This document shows positions 42,201 to 51,500 of a stretch of DNA of 64,000 nt, piece by piece. The DNA lies in contig NC_089272.1 in assembly GCF_963678975.1 (NCBI RefSeq), positions 43,653,391 through 43,717,390 of the forward strand. The letters are read 5' to 3'. Below the pieces are notes generated by a model that did not search any database, was not told where the DNA came from, and saw only the letters and a list, made by a program, of their open reading frames with translations. The translations under genes and the position numbers were made by a program. Each line of letters opens with the position of its first letter. The stretch's first letter is position 1. This DNA is from Dysidea avara. Taxonomy: Eukaryota > Porifera > Demospongiae > Dictyoceratida > Dysideidae.

Positions 42201-45200
42201 TATCTCCGATACACAATGCATGCTGTGTATGATGTATACTAGTTCAAATATCTTAATAAAATTATTTTTAATAAGTTAATTACTATACCAGTGACAACGA
42301 CGACTACCACCACAATGAGAACAACTTCAACACACATGGTATCACCAACTAGGACAATAGATGCACAGGGTGAGAATGTGATGTGTATATGCAATAGTTT
42401 CATCGTTGTTACTGTACATGATAAATATGTGTATTGTGATGAAATGTGTGCATGCGTAGTAGGTGTATAGTGTGTGTGTGTGTGTGCACGCGCACGTGGG
42501 TGTGGGTGTTGAAAACCATGAAAATTTGGACTAGTTACCTTGCTGTGCTACTCTATAGGAGTCCAGTTTAGTAACAATTATAATCTCAATTATCAGGACC
42601 CCAAAATTCAGTTTCAACACTATATAGCAGATATATTTTTTTTTGTGGGGGAAGTTTTCACAATTTGCATACACTTTGCTGAAAGGAGTAGGTTCAATTT
42701 CCCAATGGGACAATTTTTCTAAACCAGGAATGTGCCCATAGCTGGAGCTGTGGGCGTACAGTTTCCTGAAATCGGTTTGGCAAAAACCACATGTCTGCGT
42801 GTTGGTATGTCTGTCCAACACCCATGTGAGCAAACAGTTTTGACCTATAGTAATTAACCTTTATTCAATGAATAAAGACTGTTTATGTACTGTATTAAAG
42901 GTTGACTTCTGTTTTTGTCATGTTTACTTGAAGGGGGTGTTTCCGGTCACTGGAACCGCATAGGGGCTACAGTGCTTGAAATAATGGTTGGCCATCTGAC
43001 ATTTCCGACCAAAATTGGTGTTTGTCAAAGAATGTTTCATTTTGGTTGGTCATAATGTCCCATCATGATATGTTCACTATTGGTAGAAAATTTACCTAGG
43101 CAAAATATGTATCAGACTTGACAATGTTTCAAAGCAAAAAAATGTTTGATGTTCGGGAAAGTTTGTACAAATGTCTGATCAAATATGCTTTTGTTCAGAC
43201 ACTATGTCTTAATGTTTCTGCCTACTTATTTCAAACATGCTGTAACAGGCGTGTGAAAACAATGTAACAGCTACGAAGAATGGCATATCCTTTTGACTTG
43301 AAAGGGGGTATGTCACCTTTGTAATTAAGATCAGCCATGAGGCCTTGTGTAGAGAATTTGTGTATGAAAACATGTTAGACAAACTGAACTATAAAGCAGT
43401 TGAGAAGAATTTCTATGCATAATATGTGGTCTAAAGTAGTTTGCTGGAGTTATACTTCCTTAGCGGTACATACCAATGTACGTATAGTTGATGGATTATG
43501 AAATATTTGGTGAATTACAAAATATGTTCAATTTTGATGTACTGCATGTATTATTGTTACAAAACAAGGTGAGAAACAAAGCTACGATTATTAATAGCAT
43601 GCTGTGTGTTAATTTACAAAGAGGTGATTGATTTAAGAGATAGTATTCACTGGGCACTTGGTTTTTTAGAGGTAGCACTGTTCATTTAAAAGATGTTTGG
43701 AATGCAGCTTGCTCTATTAAAGTAGCTGAATGTTCTATTAGAGTATATTGATCTCGTTTAGTGGGAAGTAGTCAACGGCCCTCCTTGACTGGTTTAGGCA
43801 ATCTTTGAGCTAGTTGGTTGGTAATCAACTGTTATAGTCTGCTTTGTATTTCCAAATTATTTCCCATCATACACACGTGTCAAGTGTTATAGACATTTTA
43901 CAAAACAAAATTTGCCTTTACAGAATAATACATAGCAGATCATTAACTAAAGCAATTTGTTAAAAGTATTCCTTGAAAAGTTAGAATAGTAACAATTTGT
44001 GAACTTCTACCCTGTTGAGGCTGGACACCAAAAGATTGTCCTATAACAGTAACTGAATGTTCTATTAGAGTAGTTGACTTATTATTACTGCTATTCAATT
44101 CCTGGGTACTCTATTTAATAATTTGATATTTGAATGTGTGTGTACCTTGTACTTTGTGTAAGTAGTGATGTGTGTTTGTGTGTATGACGTATTCCTGCAC
44201 CTTGCACATGTCAAGTAGTGAAATTCAGTGTGGTGATTTTGAGTACATGTGGTTTAGTACGTACTACATGTAATAGCGTGTTTAATAAAGCTTAACCTTA
44301 ACGATAAAGTTTATTTGTAGTTTTATATTTATGCACATAATATGTATAACAATATCTCATAATTAGGAGTGCTCTGTTAGAATGTATTGTGCATATGCTC
44401 AGTTACGTAGTTGGTTGTCCAGAAGTGATTCTCTTGATATAGACATCCACCAAGTACAACACCAGTCTATCCTGGGTGTTGTGGACAAATCATTTAATAC
44501 CTTATACAGGGGTTGTAGTGGATTACCTTTCACCCACTGTAATTTAACTACGTAAGTTGTGAAGGTGTCTATAATGTAACTGTATGAAAGTGTTATTGTG
44601 TGATTGTTCTTGTAGGTGGGGTAGTTAATATGCTCTGTGTTAATCTATGTGCTAAGCTAAAAATGACATGTCCATAAGCAATGGCTAAAATGTTTTGAAA
44701 TTAAAGGTGAAATGGCTGTAATGATATTAATATTAACAATGACAATGTCAGCACATCATTGTTGAAAATTATCCCTACAGCCATTTGTTAGTGGCCACCT
44801 TTAATTTCACAACTCAGCTAATACACAGTCAACTTAGAAAGTAAATTTTTGATGACGAGGTAGAACTAGGTGATTGGATTATACCCACCCATGAAAAGTG
44901 TAAACTACATCACTACCATGTTTTGCTTACTGTAAAAACTACCTGTCATAGTGTTGCTTTGTGTACTAGGTGGCAGTGACTCTGACGATCAGCAAAGGAC
45001 GGCAATCATCATTGTAATTGTTTGTGTGGTAGTAATAATAATAATAGCTGTTGCTATCATCACCTGGGCCTGTGTTAAACATCGCTACAAGATAACATTT
45101 GGCACATGTGGGGCATGTGGTAAGCTGTACAGATGTACATATACCCTATATTAAACCATTAATCGTTTTGTAGAACTTAAACACCCTGCCGATCAGAAGC

Positions 45201-45262
45201 ATACTACTCCAGACACTGTAACTTCACCACCATATGTTCCTATTAGCAACCCTGCAGTATGA
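33300..45262 (+). CDS. Receptor gene A: signal peptide, Ig, FN3, Thr-rich stalk, TM helix, short tail (328 aa)
   Basis: Manual model, all introns phase 1: 33300-33354 (signal peptide MKIQTFMVIVYLSEVILA), 38054-38401 (Ig-like domain, residues ~19-134, with NFTCGF, a Trp, DDQSSYQC), 41400-41666 (FN3, ~135-223, with AISWTSTSS and NGTSYMISV), 42292-42369 (Thr-rich stalk, likely O-glycosylated), 44970-45119 (TM helix, ~260-285, then basic KHRYK), 45174-45262 (tail). The sum, 987 nt, is divisible by three. NxS/T sites fit an ectodomain. The tail ends YVPISNPAV, cognate to the NPAY of gene B with the Tyr lost. Symmetric phase-1 exons are typical of shuffled extracellular modules. An AATAAA at ~45309 lies 47 bp after the stop. 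No catalytic domain, so likely an adhesion or recognition receptor. Confidence 0.8.
33900..34560 (+). repeat. Dispersed repeat with internal hairpin
   Basis: The core 34347-34470 is a strong hairpin: GGGAGGTCGCCTACACCTGC...GCAGGTGTAGGCGACCTCCC. Related, more degraded copies are at ~51830-52320 (hairpin GGGAGGTCATTTACACCTGC / CCAGGTGTAGATGACCTC) and ~39600-40000. Confidence 0.65.
34869..35042 (+). repeat. Direct repeat, copy 1 of 2
   Basis: About 90 percent identical by eye to 36148-36322: blocks AGGCTAGAAATTTGGCCCAA, GACAGGCAGGTTCCACTAC and CATTCCAGGTGTATGACCAG in the same order. Either a local tandem duplication later split by the hAT element or two insertions of one dispersed repeat. Confidence 0.8.
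35352..36083. mobile_element. Non-autonomous hAT-type element (732 bp)
   Basis: Ends CAGTGGCATAGCCAG and (inverted) CAGTGGTGTAGCCAAG, a familiar hAT terminus, with a perfect 8-bp duplication GGCCCGAG (35344-35351, 36084-36091). No transposase frame remains. Confidence 0.9.
36148..36322 (+). repeat. Direct repeat, copy 2 of 2
   Basis: Partner of 34869-35042, with scattered substitutions. Confidence 0.8.
36498..36637. mobile_element. 140-bp MITE of the TAGTCT family
   Basis: Left TAGTCTTATGTAGCCAGACC, right (inverted) TAGTCTCACGTAGCCAGACC, both continuing CTATTTCTC. The flanks ACCTTGAAG and ACCTCAAAG are a 9-bp target duplication with two differences. Same terminus and TSD length as the RecQ-bearing elements at 17076 and (terminus only) 25691, so probably mobilised by the same machinery. 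Confidence 0.82.
36976..37704. mobile_element. Possible TIR element (~730 bp)
   Basis: The left edge CTAGGGGTGGGCGGTATC and right edge GATACCGTCCAGCTCTA are imperfect inverted repeats. Both subterminal regions carry ATATCGTGATAT-type motifs. GGTGGGC termini are common in hAT elements. No clear TSD; three copies of the 20-bp motif lie inside. Confidence 0.45.
38402..41399 (+). other. Intron 2 of gene A (3.0 kb)
   Basis: Contains one end of the GTGACC..CTGACTTGTTTGC family (~38650-38690), three copies of the 20-bp motif (39347-39420), a degraded copy of the 33.9-kb repeat (~39600-40000) and the large foldback element (40278-40975). No coding exon is evident in 38800-39330 or 40986-41390. Confidence 0.5.
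40278..40975. mobile_element. Foldback element with ~285-bp inverted arms (698 bp)
   Basis: Ends GGCCTAATGTATTT and (inverted) ACCTAATGTATTTT lead into tandem GGACTGGACTCRCG subrepeats and then ~240 bp of unique arm, repeated inverted from ~40690. A 10-bp duplication TGTTGAGTAC flanks it (40268-40277, 40976-40985). Long TIRs with 9-10 bp duplication fit Mutator-like elements. Confidence 0.85.
41667..42291 (+). other. Intron 3 of gene A
   Basis: 625 bp with no recognisable repeat or gene. Confidence 0.4.
42370..44969 (+). other. Intron 4 of gene A (2.6 kb)
   Basis: Contains a short GT-rich microsatellite (~42470-42510), copies of the 20-bp motif (43711-43750, 44053-44078), a segment at ~44130-44600 homologous to ~56520-57130, and a diverged foldback MITE (44697-44810) related to 12028-12345. 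Nothing coding seen. Confidence 0.5.
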
Positions 45263-47158
45263 CAGCCTGTTGGTGGTGGTGTACATGGGGACTAATTCAA
45301 TTCATAAAAATAAATTATATGTAAAGTATAGTGCATATTGCTTGTACAGTTTATTGTTTAGTACTTTGTGTGTTTCTCAACTAAATATTGTCAGTGTTTT
45401 ATATGCATATCATCATGTAATTAAAACTAAACTAATGATAATTGTCATAATTTTAGTGTGAAGTATAGCAGTATGATTGTTCATAGTCTGTGGTATAGCT
45501 GTGTGGGACAAATTGTCATATGATGATGTTTAAGAGATTCAGAGGTGTTGTATGTGTAACACACACATGCAAGATAGACTAAATAGGATCAGCAAGCAGC
45601 TACGTACTACAAGTTTTTTAAGCCAGGCATACGTTAATCATACGTTCTCTGGTTGGCTGTGACGCATGCCTGCATAGTTCCCTGAATTGCTTTCCAAAAA
45701 TGTTTATATACAACTACATTTTGTCTTCTGTATTTATGTAAGCAAAATGTTTTACACTAGATGCAGCCTGTATGGAGGCTGTATAGAGTCAGTATTAGCC
45801 ATCCAAGTGGGAATGATGTCTTATTATTAGTGCATGGATATTGGTGGGTACAGTACTAGTGGGGTACCTAGGTATGTGTGGTTTGGTGAGAAGGGCTATG
45901 GCCTTAGGTTAGGTAATCCTAAGGCTGCAGCACATGTTGCTGTCAGACCTTCAGTGCTGGTCACTGTAAAGGGCTAATAATCATAGTAATAAATCCTGGT
46001 TTCAAAGTCAGGAACCCCAGGTATTTACCCCCAAGCCTCATGCAATTGGGAATCACAGCTTTGTGGTTTATCATAATTATTGCCAGTCATATAATCATAG
46101 GAGAACCATGAAATCCTATACATCTACCAAAGTAACCACCATCATTGGACGGCGGTTGAAACGTAAACAATGTTGGCTTGAGACAAACAGCTAATTGTGG
46201 TTCTATACTTCTATTAATTATAATTTTACTGACCAACATAGCAAATGTCTCTAACATGGTTTTGGCACATGAGCTAGTATATAGGTAGTCCTCTTTTCTG
46301 CACCTCTAAGAGCAGCCTTGTTATTCTGGTGGTTAGGAACCTATACACAGCAAAAATAGTGTTCCAATACTACCTATACGAACTCCGTCTTTAGTCATTA
46401 TTGAAACAACTAATTCAAAAAACTCCCTATAACGAGACAGAATGGACCACAAATCTATAAATGACACCAATACTATTCAGTATTGGGGCCTGTGGTCTGA
46501 TTTTGTCTGAGCATAGGTAAAATTAATTCCAACACCAAAACATAGATGGAATAAATACAGGCAGTATTTCTATAATTATGTTGTGCTAATTAAGGAAACC
46601 CACTGAACAATTTTAGGCTTCTTATTTAGTGGGCTCTATATAGCTAAGGCATTGTATTGGCATCAAAATACCATATTTATTTCAGCCATAAGCTATCCCA
46701 TGCCAGGTTCAGAAAAATGTGATGGAGTAGATAATTCAATGTCAAATTTTCTAAGAGAGGAGGGTATACATACCTCTATGTCCCACCCCTGGATTTCTGA
46801 TTTGTGCAGGTTATATAATTATATTCCTAACCAGTTCAGTAATAAAATATTTAATTACAAAGTTTTAAATAATATAAATGGGCTTTACAGAATAAGCTGT
46901 TAAGTTGATGCAAGTATCAATTTGTTTCTTAGATAAAGACCCAGTTTGAACAATAATTTCATTTAGTGTTGGCATGGGTGGCTCCACATCTCTCACTATT
47001 TGGAGAGTTTCCTACTTTTATTGCAAAGTGGAGATTTTTCATGAGCGTGCTATATACTACTTCCACCAAAAAATACTTATAGCCAAGTGAATGTGGAAGG
47101 AATTTTACATGTCTACACTGGGGAGCCAATTTACTAATGTATTGGATGTTGTGTGAGA
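45263..47158. other. Intergenic region downstream of gene A
   Basis: A ~80-bp segment at 45901-45980 reappears inverted at 47643-47719 (GCAGCACATGTTGCTGTCAG). Otherwise no gene or repeat recognised. Confidence 0.4.
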
Positions 47159-47159
47159 A

Positions 47160-48291
47160 GGGTGTCTGGATTCAGTGGAATGGTGGAATGGAATGGTACT
47201 TTGGTAATTTCAATTTTTGTCACCTCTTTATAAAGACCACCTTCTAACAAAGACCACCTCTTTATAAAGACCGTTTTACTTTAAATTTCAAGTTTAAAAT
47301 GCTGCTATCTTGTTGTTTTAGAGTGTATCCCCATAGAATGGTCTTAATGATCAGTTGTGTGTCACATGCCTAGAAAAATAGACTGACAGTGACAGAAAAA
47401 TAGAGTGACATCTGATTTGTAATACAGCAATATACCCCATGCAAAAACAGTTTAGCTGTATAAAAGTGACGTTCCCATCAAACTAAAAATAACTGACAAC
47501 TAAAGAAACTATTATTTGGGTGAGGCCAAGAAATACTGACAAATAACTTGCTATAATTTATAAAAATTTGGTCCTTTATCATTGACTTGTGCTGCATTCC
47601 TAATTAATTCCCTGTAACTCTAATTGGCTAGTAATTTAATATATTATTAGCACTTTACAGTGACCAGCACTGAAGGTCTGACAGCAACATGTGCTGCAGC
47701 CTTAGGATTACCTAACCTAATTTCAAGGACTTAGAACTAGCTGCCTTTTTTCTCCTCTACAACACCGGACTATTGGGAAAGGTACCAATTTACTAGCCAA
47801 TTGGATTTACAGGGAATTAATACAGTCAGACTGCACAAGTCAATGATAAAGGACCAAGGTTATTGTAAATTATACTTAGTTGCCAGTATATATTGACATT
47901 CATTTCTAGATATTAGCTCCTTTCAGTAGTTGCCAGCTGCTTTTAGTTTTGTGGACACACATTTTTTTTGTATAGCTAAACTGCTTTTGTATGGGGTATA
48001 TAGCTATTACTGTATTGCATCATAATCAGATATCACTGGCTTTTCTAGGGGACATAACATGTGGCACACAATTCATCAATAAGACTGTCTTATAGGGCTC
48101 TAAAGCAACAATTCAGATATTAAAGTAAAACGGTCTTTGTAAAGAGATGGTCTTTGTTAGAAGGTGGTCTTTTTAAAGAGGTGACCACTAAATGAAATTA
48201 CCTAAGTGCTGTTCCATTCCATTCCATTCCACTATTCTATTCCATTCCACCATTCCAGTCCACCATTCCATTCCACTGAATCCAGACGCCC
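47160..48291. mobile_element. Mutator-like non-autonomous element (1.13 kb) with GGAAT-rich TIRs
   Basis: Ends GGGTGTCTGGATTCAG and (inverted) GGGCGTCTGGATTCAG run into GGAATGG repeats and then AAAGACCACCTTCTAACAAA, ~120-bp TIRs in all. A 9-bp duplication GTGTGAGAA flanks it (47151-47159, 48292-48300). The interior is non-coding and holds another TIR element. Confidence 0.85.
47568..47857. mobile_element. Nested TIR element (~290 bp)
   Basis: TTGGTCCTTTATCATTGACT at 47568 pairs with AGTCAATGATAAAGGACCAA at the right end; the match continues through AATTAATTCCCTGTAA and TTGGCTAGTAA. It lies wholly within the Mutator-like element, so it is younger or was carried with it. Confidence 0.82.
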
Positions 48292-48564
48292 GTGTGAGAA
48301 GCCTGGTTGATTCTTAAGCCATTAACTGTAATAATATTTAACAGAAGTGTTGATGAACTTTCCATAATGATATAAACAACCATACATGGCAAGTTTCACA
48401 GGTTGTTTATATTTCCTTATAAAGTACCTTTTATGTTGCACTAACTACATCATCATTCTTGGACCAACAACATAACATATATATTTTTATAACTGCAATA
48501 CGTAGATGTATAAGTTAGTCTGTATAGAACAGTAATATAAGCTTTGATGCTATCTTAGAAAACT

Positions 48565-51500
48565 ATGGATAATAAACAACTGCTCACTATAATTATTTGT
48601 CTTGCAACAACAGCAGGTTAGCAGAATATTCTGCACTATATATCAATAGCTAGTACAAATATGTGAGCCTACATGCTATATCAGTGTTACCAATATAGCT
48701 GTATACTGTGGAGTCTATATTATACTAACAATCAGCCCATAAATTTACCTTTGGAGTTTTAAGTGTAGATTTACAACTTTGAAATTGTATGGACAATTTT
48801 TTGGAGGTGCCCAGAAGTTAATTATAAGTAATGAACTTCAGATCTAGATACATATGCATGGAGTAATGAAATGTATCTGTAGCTCTCACTATCACTAATG
48901 GTCCACAAGACACAACAGTGTGTATCAATCAAGTGGCAAATTGTACATGTGGATTTACTGGAGTTGATCCTAACATTGTAGTACCAGATTGGAGAATAAT
49001 CAAGAGAAGAAATGGTGTAGTTGTCAGTGATGACATTATCATGTACCACGGTAGTGGTATCATGTACCACGGTAGTGGTACATAATAGGGATCAGGCAGA
49101 AATTTTTCAAAACACTCTAATAGAACGCACGCCAAAAGCAGCCTTCCGGGCTTTAAATTTTATTTCTAAAACATTCTAGACCTTTCTTTTGTGTTTACAA
49201 CACTAGCCAACAAGTATTAAAAGTAAGGGAAATGGTTTTAGGTGTTTTTTAAAATTTTGAAAATGGTTAGATTCTCCATCTTCTTCTTTCTTTCTTCTTT
49301 CTTCTTTCTTTCTTGTTTCGCGCGCCTACAGCTCGTAGGAAGTAGATATCAGCCCTAAAAACGTATGGCGTATTTAAAAAACATTCGTACCCAGGTCTGT
49401 GTGGTATTAAAATCTTCCCTCTCTAATGCGATTGCGAGATATAGAGCAAGAATCACTCTTCGAGACGCCATTCGATCGAGAAGCCATACAGATGATAATA
49501 TAGAATTGTTTAAAATTCCATTGCTTTAGCTCACAGGACTAAAATGCATCAAGTTGTATCACACTAAACATTAAACATAACTATTGTTCACTGAAACTCG
49601 GGTTTTAGACTTCCTTCATTACGAGACAGTGAAGGGGGTGTGGCCCGCACCTCGTCACTTAAACTATTACTGTACGCCTTTCGTGTATACTTTCTATTAT
49701 ATTCTTCAGCTGTTTACCAGCTAAGAGTCGACATAACAAGGCTTGTAAGCTATTGGAACACACTGGTAAATTTCGAATTGAAAAGGGGTGTGTCCCTTCC
49801 GTACGCGATTGAAAAATAAAAAGCGGGATACTCCGTATACTCAGCACTTTAATTGGAGTCGACCACGTTTTGTCAAGCGTGTGTTTTACTCGTGTTGAGA
49901 TTTCGCACCGCTTCGTTGCAGTAAACGGTCACACTAGTGGATTTATCTACTCGTCAAAGGAAAGTGGTATTGTTTACTGTATTGTTAACTGTATTGTTAA
50001 CTAATTGTTTATTAAACTTATTTATGTAATTGTTTATTGCCAGTTGATATTACAATGGGTTTCTTTATTAAACAATCATGTACTGTTGAACGTATATTTA
50101 AGAAGTAGTCCATGTGCATGGACATGAAAAAAATCATGAAACTAGTGGGGCAAAAAAAATTATTAATTTTCAACAAGTAGAATAGGGATCAAAGATTTGA
50201 TTTTGAAAAAAACTGCGTAAACAAGAAGTAATAGGGATGATAATCCACAAAATTCTATGCATCATCAGTTCAAAGCAAGTTATTTGAATAGTGTACACTC
50301 AATTTGCGATTCCTATTTCAACTTGTGGTTAAATTTTGTTAAAATGTTGAAATAGGAATCGCAAATTGAGTGTACACTATTCAAATAACTTGCTTTGAAC
50401 TGATGATGCATAGAATTTTGTGGATTATCATCCCTATTACTTCTTGTTTACGCAGTTTTTTTCAAAATCAAATCTTTGATCCCTATTCTACTTGTTGAAA
50501 ATTAATAATTTTTTTTGCCCCACTAGTTAGTGGAAGAGATATTGTCAGAAACACTATTGGTGGACTGGAGTGGATAGCTGATCCATTTAATGGAAACAAT
50601 AGTGTGTTAAGAGTTGGTCCAGTGGATGGGACTGATGACCAGTCACCATTTCAGTGTAGTTTTATACTACTGAGAGGAGGTAGTGTTTTAAGTACAATGG
50701 GAACATTAACTGTGTTAGGTGGGTTAGATTCCAGCATTGACTGGTATGCACAGCCATTTACACAATTTTTGTCTTTGGAAAGAAAACACAACCGTTTACA
50801 TGTACACAGGATCAGGGGCAGTAGAACAGGTTAATTAAGGAGCTTAGGCAATGAAAGTTACAGTTAACTGTGTTTGAAATGTACAACAGATGTTCTGGGG
50901 GGCACGTACACTACTAAAACTACTTTCACTGTGTTGCTGCAGTAGCTCCTATATTGTATGTATGCATTTGTAAGTTTTACTATAAACTCCGTAATCAATG
51001 AGATAGTGGGAAAATGTATAGCCATTTTCCAAAAAACTTTATTTTTCTGGTAAATGGACAAGGTAATATGACTTTGCACACTCCCTTGGTTGCTTGGAAA
51101 ATAGGTTCCCTGCATGCAGACTACAATTTTCTCTCTGCACTGTGTACGTACTGCTTTATTATTATGAGTATTAAAAGCTGCAAAATATGATTACAAAAAA
51201 ATATAGCACAGGTAAACATACAGAGACAAAAGGTGCAGCTGAAGGTCAGTTAATATCCAGTACCAGCTGCCATGTAGGAAAAATATTTCTGAGAAAGTAA
51301 TATTAACATAACTACTTAATATTATTTTTCTTAGTGCATGCTCTTGTATAAAAATTCTATTATTAACTATTACTGTAATGCTTTACCATACACTCTCTTT
51401 TTTCATTACAATTCCACTTCTAAACTTAGGGATCATGGAGGTATGGGCTTTCTTGCCCAAAAATATCACCTAAAAACCAAAAGCTTTGGTTAGGTATAGT

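Noticed and set aside
46652-46903. 83-codon open frame between genes A and B
   Set aside because: No motif, no splice support; probability of such a frame by chance in this much sequence is high.
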